This document shows, in pieces, positions 16,571 to 25,600 of a stretch of DNA of 64,000 bases. Made by a program: the position numbers and the translations under genes. Each line of letters opens with the position of its first letter. The first letter of the stretch is position 1. Below the pieces are notes generated by a model that saw only the letters and a program-made list of their open reading frames with translations, did not search any database and was not told where the DNA came from. This DNA comes from Streptomyces flaveolus (lineage in GTDB: Bacteria; Actinomycetota; Actinomycetes; Streptomycetales; Streptomycetaceae), in contig NZ_JNWV01000008.1 in assembly GCF_000716535.1 (NCBI RefSeq), positions 1 to 64,000 of the forward strand, written 5' to 3'.

Positions 16571-17191
16571 TCAGCCGTGCGGGAAGCGGCGCACTCCCGA
16601 CGGTGTGACCACCGCGTGCACCGGCTTGTCGTGCGCCTCCGCCGGGACACGCGCGACGACCTCCGTGTCGTACAGCAGCACCACGAGCCGGGGGCGCGCG
16701 CCCGCGCGCTCCAGCCGGGCCAGCACCCGGTCGTACGACCCCCCACCGCGCCCCAGGCGCATCCCGCGCGCGTCCACCGCGAGCCCGGGCAGCAGGACCA
16801 CGTCCGCGTCCGTCACGGCGTCCGGGCCGAGACGCGGACCGGAGGGTTCGAAAAGCGCCATCTTGCCGCCGTGCCGCACCCGGGCGAGGGAGTCCGGGCC
16901 GGCGTACTCGCCCCAGTCCAGGTCGTTGTCGGGCAGCAGCGCGGGGAGCAGGACGCGCACGCCCCGCGCGCGCAGCGCGTCCAGCAGTGCGAGCGTGCCG
17001 GGTTCGCCGCCCACGGAGACGTACGCCGCCACCGTGCGGGCACCCGCCAGTTCGGGCAGGTCCAGGGCGCGCTCCGCCAGCGCGCGGCCCGCCACGCGGA
17101 CGTCATCCGCCGTCAACCTGTTCCTCACCGCGAGGAGCTCTCGGCGCAACGCGCGCTTGTCAGGCTCGCCCGTACGTCCGTCGTGTTCCAC
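16571..17191 (-). CDS. 5-formyltetrahydrofolate cyclo-ligase
   Basis: A 206-residue cytoplasmic enzyme (MTHFS). It uses ATP to convert 5-formyl-THF to 5,10-methenyl-THF and returns folate to the one-carbon pool. Seen are the N-terminal DKRALRREL helix, VAAYVSVGGEPGT, and the C-terminal substrate/ATP site LLPGLAVDARGMRLGRGGGSYDR, which is complete. GTG 17191 with GAGGA six bases upstream gives a normal family length; ATG 17227 would add 12 residues. It is divergent from galU, as in mycobacteria. Confidence 0.9.
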   Translation of the reverse strand: MEHDGRTGEPDKRALRRELLAVRNRLTADDVRVAGRALAERALDLPELAGARTVAAYVSVGGEPGTLALLDALRARGVRVLLPALLPDNDLDWGEYAGPDSLARVRHGGKMALFEPSGPRLGPDAVTDADVVLLPGLAVDARGMRLGRGGGSYDRVLARLERAGARPRLVVLLYDTEVVARVPAEAHDKPVHAVVTPSGVRRFPHG

Positions 17192-17288
17192 TGGTCGTCC
17201 TCGCGCCCTTTCTTCAATGCAGGCCATATAAGGGTCAAGCAACCGGAGCCACAGAATCCCCACAAAGGCACCGGATAAGGTTGCGGGC

Positions 17289-18200
17289 ATGACTCAGTCC
17301 CACCCCAGGATCAGCAAGGCTGTCATTCCCGCGGCCGGCCTCGGCACCCGGTTCCTGCCGGCTACCAAAGCCACTCCCAAGGAGATGCTGCCGGTCGTCG
17401 ACAAGCCGGCGATCCAGTACGTGGTCGAGGAGGCCGTGTCGGCGGGGCTCGACGACGTCCTGATGATCACCGGGCGCAACAAGCGTCCTCTCGAGGACCA
17501 CTTCGACCGCAACTACGAGCTGGAATCGGCGCTGGAGAAGAAGGGCGACGCCGAACGGCTCGCCAAGGTGCAGGAGTCCAGCGACCTGGCCACCATGCAC
17601 TACGTGCGCCAGGGCGACCCCAGGGGCCTCGGGCACGCCGTGCTGTGCGCCGCCCCGCACGTCGGCCACGAGCCCTTCGCCGTCCTCCTCGGTGACGACC
17701 TGATCGACCCGCGGGACCCGCTGCTCGCGCGCATGATCGAGATCCAGGAGCGGCACGGCGGCAGCGTGGTCGCCCTGATGGAGGTCGCGCCCGAGCAGAT
17801 CCACCTCTACGGCTGCGCGGCCGTGGAGGCCACCGCCGACGGTGACGTGGTCAAGGTGACGGGACTGGTCGAGAAGCCGGACCCGGCGGACGCCCCGTCG
17901 AACTATGCGATCATCGGCCGCTACGTCCTCGACCCGCACGTCTTCGACATACTGCGCAAGACCGAGCCGGGCCGCGGCGGCGAGATCCAGCTCACCGACG
18001 CCCTCCAGCAGCTCGCGCAGGACGAGAAGGTCGGCGGCCCGGTGCACGGCGTCGTCTTCGAGGGCCGCCGCTATGACACCGGCGACCGTGGCGACTACCT
18101 GCGTGCCATTGTCAGACTCGCATGCGAACGTGAGGACCTGGGCCCGGACTTCCGGACCTGGCTCCGCAGTTACGTAGCCGAGGAGATGCAGCAGTCTTGA
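17289..18200 (+). CDS. galU: UTP-glucose-1-phosphate uridylyltransferase
   Basis: A 303-residue cytoplasmic nucleotidyltransferase making UDP-glucose for trehalose, glycogen and envelope glycans. Seen are the N-terminal nucleotide loop AAGLGTRFLPATKATPKEM, the VVDKPAIQYVVEEA sugar-binding start, LLGDDLIDP for the metal Asp, and GLVEKPDP. Length and motifs are standard. It opens a tightly packed operon: its stop TGA overlaps the TTG start of moeA. Confidence 0.96.
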   Translation: MTQSHPRISKAVIPAAGLGTRFLPATKATPKEMLPVVDKPAIQYVVEEAVSAGLDDVLMITGRNKRPLEDHFDRNYELESALEKKGDAERLAKVQESSDLATMHYVRQGDPRGLGHAVLCAAPHVGHEPFAVLLGDDLIDPRDPLLARMIEIQERHGGSVVALMEVAPEQIHLYGCAAVEATADGDVVKVTGLVEKPDPADAPSNYAIIGRYVLDPHVFDILRKTEPGRGGEIQLTDALQQLAQDEKVGGPVHGVVFEGRRYDTGDRGDYLRAIVRLACEREDLGPDFRTWLRSYVAEEMQQS

Positions 18201-19519
18201 GCAGCGCCGCGACCCGCCCCGCCGGCCCGGACGACCTGTGGTCGGTGGACGAGCATCTGGAGGACATCCTCTCGACCGTCCGCCCCCTCGAACCCATCGA
18301 GCTGCAACTGCTCGACGCCCAGGGCTGCGTCCTGGTCGAGGACGTGACGGTGCCGGTGTCCCTGCCGCCGTTCGACAACAGCTCCATGGACGGGTACGCG
18401 GTGCGGGTCGCGGACGTGGCGGGCGCCGAGGAGGAGTTCCCGGCCGTCCTGGAGGTCGTCGGGGACGTCGCGGCCGGCGCGGCCGACCTGGTGCGGGTCG
18501 GCCCCGGCCAGGCCGCGCGCATCATGACCGGCGCGCCGCTGCCGCCCGGTGCCGAGGCCGTCGTCCCCGTCGAGTGGACCGACGGCGGGCTGGGCGAGGG
18601 CCCGGTCAGCGGCATGCGGGCGCGCAGCCTGGCCCCCGAGGGCGCCGAGGGGCACGTGCACGTGTACCGCCCGGCCGAGGCACGCGCGCACGTGCGGGCC
18701 AAGGGCAGCGACGTGAAGGCCGGGGACCTCGCCCTGGAGGCCGGGACGATCCTCGGCCCGCCGCAGATCGCGCTGCTCGCCGCGATCGGCCGCGGCACGG
18801 TGCGGGTGCGCCCGCGCCCGCGCGTGGTCGTGCTGTCCACCGGCAGCGAACTCGTCCAGCCCGGCGAGCAGCTGGCCGGCGGGCAGATCTACGACTCCAA
18901 CAGCTTCGCCCTCACCGCCGCCGCGCGGGACGCGGGCGCCATCGCCTACCGGGTGGGCGCCGTCGCCGACGACGCCGAGACCCTCCGCTCCACCATCGAG
19001 GACCAGCTCATCCGCGCCGACCTGCTGGTGACCACGGGCGGGGTCAGCGTCGGGGCGTACGACGTCGTCAAGGAGGCGCTGTCGTACGCCGGGGACGCGG
19101 ACGAGGCGGGCAGCGGCGTCGAGTTCCGCAAGCTCGCCATGCAGCCCGGCAAGCCCCAGGGCTTCGGATCCATCGGCCCGGACCACACCCCGCTGCTGGC
19201 GCTGCCCGGCAATCCGGTGTCGTCGTACGTGTCCTTCGAGCTGTTCGTCCGGCCCGCCATCCGCGCGCTGATGGGCCTCACGGACCTCCACCGGCCCCGC
19301 GCGCGGGCCGCCCTCAAGGCCGACGCCGCGCTGCGCTCGCCGAAGGGGCGCCGCCAGTTCCTGCGCGGCACGTACGCCGACGGCGAGGCGACCCCCGTCG
19401 GCGGTGCCGGTTCCCACCTGATCGCCGCGCTGGCGCAGGCGGACGCGCTGATCGTCGTGCCAGAGGACGTGGAGTCGGTCGAGCCGGGCAGCGAGGTCGA
19501 GGTGGTCCTGCTCGGCTGA
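18197..19519 (+). CDS. MoeA/gephyrin-E family protein; candidate Glp division factor
   Basis: A 440-residue MoeA-like protein. In molybdenum-cofactor synthesis MoeA inserts molybdate into adenylated molybdopterin. The active-site segments are present: PFDNSSMDGYAV (E. coli Asp59 region), TGGVSVGAYDVVKEAL, and the QPGKPQGFG and LPGNPVSS loops, so catalysis is plausible. The alternative is Glp, the MoeA-like protein that in Corynebacterium binds FtsZ and a membrane receptor (GlpR/SepX). The SepX/GlpR homologue lies four genes downstream. Both roles may coexist. The TTG start overlaps the galU stop (TTGA); GAGGAG lies about 12 bases upstream. Confidence 0.88.
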   Translation: MSSAATRPAGPDDLWSVDEHLEDILSTVRPLEPIELQLLDAQGCVLVEDVTVPVSLPPFDNSSMDGYAVRVADVAGAEEEFPAVLEVVGDVAAGAADLVRVGPGQAARIMTGAPLPPGAEAVVPVEWTDGGLGEGPVSGMRARSLAPEGAEGHVHVYRPAEARAHVRAKGSDVKAGDLALEAGTILGPPQIALLAAIGRGTVRVRPRPRVVVLSTGSELVQPGEQLAGGQIYDSNSFALTAAARDAGAIAYRVGAVADDAETLRSTIEDQLIRADLLVTTGGVSVGAYDVVKEALSYAGDADEAGSGVEFRKLAMQPGKPQGFGSIGPDHTPLLALPGNPVSSYVSFELFVRPAIRALMGLTDLHRPRARAALKADAALRSPKGRRQFLRGTYADGEATPVGGAGSHLIAALAQADALIVVPEDVESVEPGSEVEVVLLG

Positions 19520-19603
19520 GCCCCGCTGGTTGGCGGTACCGTGTCGCGCACAGCAGGCCCGCGCGCCGCACCGCGCCGGGCCCGGACCGGGAGCGCCGCA
19601 GCC

Positions 19604-20116
19604 ATGACCCAGCCTTCCCGGGGGGAGACCCCCGGAGCCCCTGCGCAGGACCGACTGACGCACATCGACGAGGCGGGCGCGGCCCGCATGGTCGACGTGT
19701 CGGGGAAGGACGTGACCGCGCGCACCGCCCGCGCCAGCGGCCGGGTCCTCGTCGCCCCACGCGTGGTCGAGCTGCTCCGCGGCGAGGGCGTGCCCAAGGG
19801 GGACGCCCTGGCCACCGCGCGGATCGCCGGGATCATGGGCGCCAAGCGCACCCCGGATCTCATTCCCCTGTGCCACCCGTTGTCGGTGTCCGGTGTGACA
19901 CTGGATCTGTCGGTCGCGGACGACGCCGTGGAGATCCGGGCCACCGTGAAGACCACGGACCGCACGGGCGTCGAGATGGAGGCCCTCACGGCCGTGACGG
20001 TCGCCGCGCTCACCGTGATCGACATGGTCAAGGCGGTCGACAAGGGGGCGGTCATCACGGACGTACGGGTGGAGGAGAAGACGGGCGGCAAGTCGGGCGA
20101 CTGGAGCAGGGCATGA
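19604..20116 (+). CDS. moaC: Cyclic pyranopterin monophosphate synthase
   Basis: A 170-residue cytoplasmic enzyme for the second half of the first step of molybdopterin synthesis, after MoaA. Seen are [18 protein letters not shown], the [13 protein letters not shown] loop, [14 protein letters not shown] with the catalytic Asp/Lys surroundings, and [12 protein letters not shown]. The ATG with GGGAG upstream is chosen over a GTG 21 codons earlier, which would add a basic, low-complexity tail. Its stop overlaps the next start by ATGA. Confidence 0.95.
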   Translation: MTQPSRGETPGAPAQDRLTHIDEAGAARMVDVSGKDVTARTARASGRVLVAPRVVELLRGEGVPKGDALATARIAGIMGAKRTPDLIPLCHPLSVSGVTLDLSVADDAVEIRATVKTTDRTGVEMEALTAVTVAALTVIDMVKAVDKGAVITDVRVEEKTGGKSGDWSRA

Positions 20117-20652
20117 CTTTCGACGACGGCACCGGGGGCGCTCTGCGGGCGCCGTACGCCGCACTGGTCGTCACCGCCTCCAACCGGGCCGCCGCCGGCG
20201 TCTACGAGGACAAGGGCGGCCCGCTGATCGTGAAGGGCCTGCAGGACCTCGGGTTCGCCGTGGACGGCCCGCAGGTGGTGCCGGACGGGGATCCGGTGGA
20301 GGCGGCGCTGCGGGCGGCCGTGGCGGCCGGGTACGACGTCGTCGTCACCACCGGCGGCACGGGCCTGTCGCCCACCGACCGCACCCCCGAGGCGACCCGC
20401 GCGGTGATCGACCACGAGGTGCCGGGCATCGCGGAGGCCGTCCGCGCGTACGGCCGGGAGAAGGTGCCGACCGCCGCGCTGTCCCGGGGCCTGGCCGGAG
20501 TGGCCGGGCGCACGCTGATCGTCAACCTGCCCGGGTCGACCGGAGGGGTGCGCGACGGCCTCGCCGTGCTGGAGCCCCTGCTGACCCACGCCGTCGACCA
20601 GATCCGCGGCGGTGACCACCCGAGACCCGGCGGTACGGGGGGTGCGAGCTGA
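20113..20652 (+). CDS. mog: Molybdopterin adenylyltransferase (MogA/MoaB family)
   Basis: A 179-residue enzyme that adenylates molybdopterin before metal insertion by MoeA. Seen are [13 protein letters not shown] at the N-terminus, the signature [20 protein letters not shown], and the C-terminal [16 protein letters not shown]. Length is that of single-domain MogA/MoaB proteins. The ATG lies inside the moaC stop (ATGA), so translation is coupled; the product works with moaC and moeA. The symbol could equally be moaB. Confidence 0.92.
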   Translation: MTFDDGTGGALRAPYAALVVTASNRAAAGVYEDKGGPLIVKGLQDLGFAVDGPQVVPDGDPVEAALRAAVAAGYDVVVTTGGTGLSPTDRTPEATRAVIDHEVPGIAEAVRAYGREKVPTAALSRGLAGVAGRTLIVNLPGSTGGVRDGLAVLEPLLTHAVDQIRGGDHPRPGGTGGAS

Positions 20653-21287
20653 ACAGCCCTTCCTGGCCCGTCGTACTGGCGGACGGCGATGTCGTCCTCC
20701 GGCCGATAAGGCTGCGCGACCAGCGGGTCTGGCGCGAGGTGAACCGGCGCAACCGCGACTGGCTGCGCCCGTGGGAGGCGACCATCCCGCCGCCCACGCC
20801 GAGCGGACCGATAACGCACCGGCCGACCTACCGCCAGATGGTCCGGCACCTGCGCTCCGAGGCGAACGCGGGCCGGATGCTGCCGTTCGTCATCGAGTAC
20901 CAGGGGCAGCTGGTCGGGCAGTTGACGGTCGCCGGGATCACCTGGGGGTCGATGTGCTCGGGGCACGTCGGCTACTGGGTGGACGAGGCGGTGGCCGGGC
21001 GCGGGGTGATGCCGACGGCCGTGGCGCTCGTGGTGGACCACTGTTTCCGCACCGTCGGCCTGCACCGCATCGAGGTCTGCATTCGCCCCGAGAACCGGCC
21101 GAGCCGGCGGGTGGTGGAGAAACTCGGATTCCGCGAGGAGGGGCTCCGGCCGCGTTATCTGCACATCGACGGCGCCTGGCGCGACCATCTCGTCTTCGCG
21201 CTCACCGCGGAAGAGGTGCCCGACGGGTTGCTCACGCGGTGGAAGCGGGCCCGCTCTCGCGGGGGCCAGCGCACCGAGAGCCAGTGA
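20649..21287 (+). CDS. rimJ: GNAT acetyltransferase, RimJ-like
   Basis: A 212-residue N-acetyltransferase of the RimJ/RimL group, which acetylates protein N-termini. Seen are DVVLRPIRLRDQRVWREVNRRN at the fold start, GYWVDEAVAGRGVMPTAV (acetyl-CoA loop) and RIEVCIRPENRPSRRVVEKLGF. The first GTG (20739) would delete the initial strand and helix of the fold, so I place the start at CTG 20649, which overlaps the mog stop as CTGA after a GGGGGG stretch. The non-standard start is inference. Mycobacteria keep rimJ between moeA1 and the GlpR homologue. Confidence 0.85.
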   Translation: MNSPSWPVVLADGDVVLRPIRLRDQRVWREVNRRNRDWLRPWEATIPPPTPSGPITHRPTYRQMVRHLRSEANAGRMLPFVIEYQGQLVGQLTVAGITWGSMCSGHVGYWVDEAVAGRGVMPTAVALVVDHCFRTVGLHRIEVCIRPENRPSRRVVEKLGFREEGLRPRYLHIDGAWRDHLVFALTAEEVPDGLLTRWKRARSRGGQRTESQ

Positions 21288-21463
21288 ATTGAATATATGT
21301 TCGAAAATGATCGGCTGTTGACCGTCTCGGGGCACTGAATTCCCGGCTGCGGTGGTCCTCTGATCGCAAGGGTCGCAAAAAATGCTGGAAATATGAGCCA
21401 GATCGTGCGACACACCGGCCCAATTGGCGGATGGCCTCACGCAAACCCCTCTACGGTGTGAGC

Positions 21464-22693
21464 GTGAGCAGCAGCGGCCTCATCTACGCAGTCATTGTCG
21501 GGGCCTGGGCCGCCTACTTGGTGCCGATGTGGCTCCGTAGGCAGGACGAGCTGAACGAGGCCCGTCCGACGGAACGCTTCAGCACCGCCATCCGGCTGCT
21601 GTCCGGACGGGCGGGTATGGAGCGCCGGTACGCCAGGGACCTGCGGGCGCGCTCCGCCCAGGAGGGGGAGCCGGACGCCGTCGATCCGGACGCCGTCACC
21701 GACTCGGTGGACGTCCGGGCCTTCGCCGTGCCTCCGACCCGCCGTCAGGTGGCCGCGGAGGCCGAGCCCGAGGCGCCCGGCGGCACCGAAGAGGCAGGCG
21801 ACCACGCCGGCGTCCCGCCGTCCCGGCCCGCCCCCGCGCCCGGGACCCCACCGGCCCAGCAGCGTGAACCGGCAGCACGGAGCGCGCCCTCGGCGCAGTC
21901 GGCGGCGGCACGTGCCCAGCGCTCGAAGGTGCTCGCGCGCCGTCGGCGCACCACCGTGATGCTCTTCCTCGCCTTCACCCTCGGCGCGATCGTCGCCGCC
22001 GTCGGGGGACTCGCCTTCCTCTGGGCGCCCGCCGTGCCCGCCGTGATGCTCAGCGCGTACATCGCCTATCTGCGGGCGCAGGAGCGCCGCCGGTTCGCCT
22101 ACCAGATGGACCGGCGCCGCGCCGAGGCCGCCGCCCAGCGCCTGCGCGAGCGTCAGCCGCGCCGGCGCGCGCCTCTCGACGCGGGGCCGGGCGCCGAGGA
22201 ACCGGAGGAGGGCCAGAACGCCGAGACCGACACCGGCCTGTCCGCGCTCGCCGCCGACCGGCGCGCCCTCGTCGAGCAGACCGACCACGCCGAGTGGGTC
22301 GACCAGCAGCGCGAGCGGCAGCGCAGGCCCGGTCACGGGGACAGCTGGGACCCGGTACCGGTGCCGCTGCCGACGTACGTGACCGCGCCCGTCGCCCCGC
22401 GCGCCACCTCCGACGTGGATCTCGGGGCGCCCGACACCTGGAGCTCGGCGCGGTCCAGCGCGGTCGTGCCGGAGCAGGAGACGGGCCACGCACCGGAGGG
22501 CGAGGCGCGCGACCCGGAGCCGGTGTCCGGGGAGAAGGCGGAGAAGGCGGCGGACGGCCGCCCGCAGACCCGGACCCGCTCGCGCGGCGGCGCGTCCGCC
22601 GCGGCCGCCGTCCGCCGGGCACGGGAACGCGGACGCACGCCGCTCTTCGACCAGTACGAGGACGGCGACCGCCCGCGCGCGGCCAACGAGTGA
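21464..22693 (+). CDS. sepX: SepX/GlpR-family septation membrane protein
   Basis: A 409-residue actinobacterial signature protein. Transmembrane helix 1 (about residues 4-23) is followed by the conserved RRQDELNEARPTERFSTAIR cytoplasmic motif and RAGMERRYARD. A disordered Ala/Pro/Glu stretch, a hydrophobic hairpin (about 163-203) and a long charged tail follow. SepX is required for normal septation in Streptomyces, and the corynebacterial homologue GlpR is the receptor of MoeA-like Glp. The MoeA-like gene is in the same cluster. GTG 21464 is chosen; GTG 21458 and ATG 21431 are in frame. The 5' region is AT-richer than its surroundings. Confidence 0.88.
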   Translation: MSSSGLIYAVIVGAWAAYLVPMWLRRQDELNEARPTERFSTAIRLLSGRAGMERRYARDLRARSAQEGEPDAVDPDAVTDSVDVRAFAVPPTRRQVAAEAEPEAPGGTEEAGDHAGVPPSRPAPAPGTPPAQQREPAARSAPSAQSAAARAQRSKVLARRRRTTVMLFLAFTLGAIVAAVGGLAFLWAPAVPAVMLSAYIAYLRAQERRRFAYQMDRRRAEAAAQRLRERQPRRRAPLDAGPGAEEPEEGQNAETDTGLSALAADRRALVEQTDHAEWVDQQRERQRRPGHGDSWDPVPVPLPTYVTAPVAPRATSDVDLGAPDTWSSARSSAVVPEQETGHAPEGEARDPEPVSGEKAEKAADGRPQTRTRSRGGASAAAAVRRARERGRTPLFDQYEDGDRPRAANE

Positions 22694-22716
22694 CCCGGGT
22701 CACCCTGGAACCCCCG

Positions 22717-22732
22717 CCCTGACCAGTCAGGG
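22717..22732 (+). terminator. Short hairpin after sepX
   Basis: ccctgac and gtcaggg form a perfect 7-bp stem around ca, 24 bases after the sepX stop and before the tRNA gene. Followed by agcggattt; weak by Streptomyces standards. Confidence 0.45.
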
Positions 22733-22783
22733 AGCGGATTTCCAAGCACCCCGATCGGGATGCTAAAGTTTCACTCGTTGCAA

Positions 22784-22857
22784 GGGCCTGTGGCGCAGTC
22801 CGGTAGCGCACCTCGTTCGCATCGAGGGGGCCAGGGGTTCAAATCCCCTCAGGTCCA
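22784..22857 (+). tRNA. tRNA-Ala (anticodon CGC)
   Basis: The 74 bases fold as a full cloverleaf: acceptor GGGCCTG/CAGGTCC (one G-U), D stem GCGC/GCGC, anticodon stem CCTCG/CGAGG with loop TTCGCAT (anticodon CGC, codon GCG), T arm AGGGG-TTCAAAT-CCCCT, and discriminator A. The CCA end is not encoded. An extended -10-like TGCTAAAGT lies at 22761-22769. A strong hairpin follows within six bases. Confidence 0.96.
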
Positions 22858-22862
22858 CTGCA

Positions 22863-22910
22863 CGACGAGATCCCGTCGGTCATCATGACCGGTCGGGATC
22901 TTCGTCGTTT
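22863..22910 (+). terminator. Terminator of tRNA-Ala
   Basis: A long stem, cgacgagatcccg paired with cgggatcttcgtcg (one bulge) and an inner cggtcat/atgaccg, is followed by ttt. It starts five bases after the mature tRNA end. Confidence 0.85.
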
Positions 22911-22975
22911 CCGGGACGGCCGGGGACGCCTCCCGGACATCTCCGGGGCAGCCGGGGCACTGGAGGGGGACAACC

Positions 22976-23881
22976 GTGGAGATACGCCACCTGGTGACGT
23001 TCCAGAAGGTCGCGACGCTGCTGAGCTTCACGCGCGCCGCGGAGGAACTCAGCTACGCCCAGTCGAGTGTGACGACACAGATCCGCGCGCTGGAGACCTC
23101 GCTGGGAGCGGAACTCTTCGACCGGCTCGGCGGACGCATCCGGCTCACGCCCGCCGGGGAGAAGCTGCTGGGGTACGCCGAGCAGATCCTGGCGCTCGTC
23201 GACGCGGCACGCGCCGATGTGGCCGGTGACGACGGCCCGTCGGGGACGCTGGTGATCGGCACGATGGAGAGCGTCACCTCCTACCGGATGCCGCCGCTGC
23301 TGGAGTACTTCCACCACCGCTACCCGAAGGTGCGGCTCTCCCTGCGGCCGAGCCTGTGCGCCGACACCCGGCAGGCGCTCCGCCAGGGCACCTTCGACAT
23401 CGGCTTCCTCCTGGAGGAGGAGACACGGCACCCCGGTCTGGAGACGGTGGTGCTGGCCGAGGAGCCCCTCACCCTCGTCGCGGCCCCCGGCCACCCGCTG
23501 GCGCGGCGCCAGAAGCTGTCCGCGACCGATCTGCGATCGCTGTCCGTCCTGGCGACCGAGGCCGGATGCGCCTACCGCGACCTGTTCGAGGCGGAGCTGC
23601 GGGACGCCCGGTACACCGCACCCTTCCTGGAGTTCGGCACCATCGAAGCGATCAAGAAGGGCGTCGCCTCCGGCCTGGGCGTCTCGCTGCTCCCCACGGT
23701 CACCGTCGCCGCGGAGCTGGAGAAGGGCGAGATGACGGCGTTGCCGTGGGACGCCCCGTTCTCCGTGTACACGCAGCTGGCGTGGCGGGCCGGCCGGCGC
23801 CTGTCCCGGGAGCTGAAGCTGTTCGTCGAGCAGGCGACGCGGCTGATGCGGGAGGACGTCCCGCCGGGCACCCCGGGCTGA
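22976..23881 (+). CDS. LysR-family transcriptional regulator
   Basis: A 301-residue regulator: N-terminal winged helix-turn-helix (residues 1-60, FTRAAEELSYAQSSVTTQIRALE), linker helix, and a periplasmic-binding-like effector domain (about 90-290). All parts are intact. GTG start with a strong GGAGGGGGA six bases upstream. It converges on a DMT transporter gene with 13 bases between stops, so it is not in the usual divergent LysR layout. The target and effector cannot be read from sequence. Confidence 0.92.
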   Translation: MEIRHLVTFQKVATLLSFTRAAEELSYAQSSVTTQIRALETSLGAELFDRLGGRIRLTPAGEKLLGYAEQILALVDAARADVAGDDGPSGTLVIGTMESVTSYRMPPLLEYFHHRYPKVRLSLRPSLCADTRQALRQGTFDIGFLLEEETRHPGLETVVLAEEPLTLVAAPGHPLARRQKLSATDLRSLSVLATEAGCAYRDLFEAELRDARYTAPFLEFGTIEAIKKGVASGLGVSLLPTVTVAAELEKGEMTALPWDAPFSVYTQLAWRAGRRLSRELKLFVEQATRLMREDVPPGTPG

Positions 23882-23894
23882 ACCGGACACCCGG

Positions 23895-24875
23895 TCAGAC
23901 GGCCTCACCGGCTCCGCGGACCGGCCGCCCGCACGCGGACGGCTCGTCGCGCCGGACCGGGGCGGCGGCGATGGACGCGGCCGGCTTCCCGCGGCGCCCG
24001 CCCAGGTTCGTGCCGAGGGACGCGGCGACGATCAGCGGGATGCCCAGGGCCTGGAGCAGGCTGACGTGGTGGCCGTAGACGGCCCAGTCGCAGATCAGCG
24101 CGGCGGCCGGGTAGACGAAGGCCAGGACGGCGATCTTCGAGGTGGGCAGCTTCCGGTACGAGGAGTACATCAGGGCGTACATGACACCGGTGTGGAGGAA
24201 GCCGAGACCGGCGAGCCAGGCCCAGTCGGTGCCGAGGTGCGCGCTCTGACCGAGCCGGGTGAAGGGCAGCAGCAGCGGAATGCCGAGCAGGACCTGCACC
24301 AGGGCGATCAGATGGGGGCGCACTCCGGTCACCCGCTTGGTGATGATCGTGGACAGGCCGTAGAAGAGGGCGGCCAGCAGCGCGTATCCGAGGCCCACGA
24401 GGTAGGCGCCGTCCCCGGAGAGGTCGGAGACGGAGACGCCGGCGACGAGGACGAGCCCGAGGAAGGCGACGAGCAGCCAGCCCGCCTTCCGCCGCGTGAG
24501 GCGCTCCTTGAAGAACAGGGCGCCGAGCAGGACCACGAAGAACGGCTGGGTGTGGTAGACGACGGTGGCCACCGAGATGGACGTCCTGCCGTACGCCTCG
24601 AAGAGGAACGCCCAGTTGAACACGATGAACACGCCGCCCAGCGCGGCCAGGGCGAGCTTGCGGGGAGTGAACCCGTGGTTCCTGAGGAAGCCGCGCGCGA
24701 GGCAGTACAGGCCGAGGAACAGGGCGCCGAACACGCACCGGTAGAAGACCACGGTGAACGGCGAGGCGCCGGACTCGACGACGAAGACGCCGATGGTGCC
24801 GGACAGCAGCATCGCCGCCGTCAGTTCGACCGCGCCGCGCGTCTCCTGCCGCGCGGACATCTCCGATGTGCCCAT
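23895..24875 (-). CDS. EamA-family (DMT) transporter
   Basis: A 326-residue membrane protein with ten predicted helices in two EamA repeats (about 15-145 and 165-300; second-repeat motif YGLSTIITKRVTG). Family members export amino acids or metabolites; substrate unknown. It has an ATG start with GGGAGG five bases upstream. The C-terminus is charged and cytoplasmic. It faces a LysR gene tail to tail, and a LysR-regulated exporter would be a common pairing, but nothing in the sequence ties them. Confidence 0.87.
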   Translation of the reverse strand: MGTSEMSARQETRGAVELTAAMLLSGTIGVFVVESGASPFTVVFYRCVFGALFLGLYCLARGFLRNHGFTPRKLALAALGGVFIVFNWAFLFEAYGRTSISVATVVYHTQPFFVVLLGALFFKERLTRRKAGWLLVAFLGLVLVAGVSVSDLSGDGAYLVGLGYALLAALFYGLSTIITKRVTGVRPHLIALVQVLLGIPLLLPFTRLGQSAHLGTDWAWLAGLGFLHTGVMYALMYSSYRKLPTSKIAVLAFVYPAAALICDWAVYGHHVSLLQALGIPLIVAASLGTNLGGRRGKPAASIAAAPVRRDEPSACGRPVRGAGEAV

Positions 24876-24899
24876 GTCACCCTCCCGGGAGCCCCGTCC

Positions 24900-24926
24900 G
24901 CGCCGGCCACCGTGTGCGGCCGGCGC
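24900..24926 (-). terminator. 9-bp inverted repeat between GNAT and DMT genes
   Basis: gcgccggcc and ggccggcgc are perfect arms around a 9-base loop. On the minus strand it lies 117 bases past the GNAT stop and 25 before the DMT start, so it may be a terminator or an operator of the DMT gene. Confidence 0.4.
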
Positions 24927-25042
24927 CGCATGAAGCTACGGGCCGGTGCGGGATCCGGTCCACGGTGCGCTGGGCAACGAAACCGATGGCCCCATCGACG
25001 CCGTCGATGAGCCGCCTGGACAGCGGCTTCACGGCCCCGCGG

Positions 25043-25528
25043 TCAGAGCCGCTTGGCGTAGCAGAGGCTCTCCTCGTGGTGCCGGTAGTAGCCGAACTTC
25101 GCGCACGGCTCGTAACCGCTGGAGGTGTACAGGGCGATGGCCTCCGGCTGCTTGGTGCCGGTCTCCAGGACCATGCGGACCCGGCCGGCCGCGCGGGCGT
25201 CGTCCTCCAGGGCCGCGAGCATGCGACGGGCCAGGCCCCGGCCGCGCATCTCCGCGACGACGTACATCCGCTTCAGCTCCGCGTCGCCGTCCTCGTTGCC
25301 CTCCTCGTTGCGGTCCTGGCTGCGCCAGCCGCCGGTGGCCACGGGCCGGTCGCGCTCGTCGTACGCGATCAGGTACACGCCCCGGGGCGGGTCGAAGTCG
25401 GCGGCGTCCAGGACCGTGGCGTCGCCCCCGTCGCCGTAGCGCTGGTGGTACTCGTCCTGGACCTCGTCGTTGAGCTTGACGGCGTCGGGGTGGTCGAAAC
25501 GAACGCGGCGAATAATCATGCTGGGCAT
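25043..25528 (-). CDS. GNAT-family acetyltransferase
   Basis: A 161-residue GNAT protein. The central acetyl-CoA site is MYVVAEMRGRGLARRMLAALE (R-G-x-G-x-A type), preceded by ELKR and followed by VLETGTKQPEAIALYTSSGYE, the standard C-terminal strand and helix. No specific substrate can be named. ATG 25528 or 25519 are both possible starts and neither has a good ribosome site. It is divergent from the exonuclease III gene, with starts about 70 bases apart. Confidence 0.85.
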   Translation of the reverse strand: MPSMIIRRVRFDHPDAVKLNDEVQDEYHQRYGDGGDATVLDAADFDPPRGVYLIAYDERDRPVATGGWRSQDRNEEGNEDGDAELKRMYVVAEMRGRGLARRMLAALEDDARAAGRVRMVLETGTKQPEAIALYTSSGYEPCAKFGYYRHHEESLCYAKRL

Positions 25529-25600
25529 CGTACTTCTATGCAGTCGGCGGGGGTCCCCGGATTTTGCGGACCCGGACCAGTGTGCCGGTATCGTGCCCTG

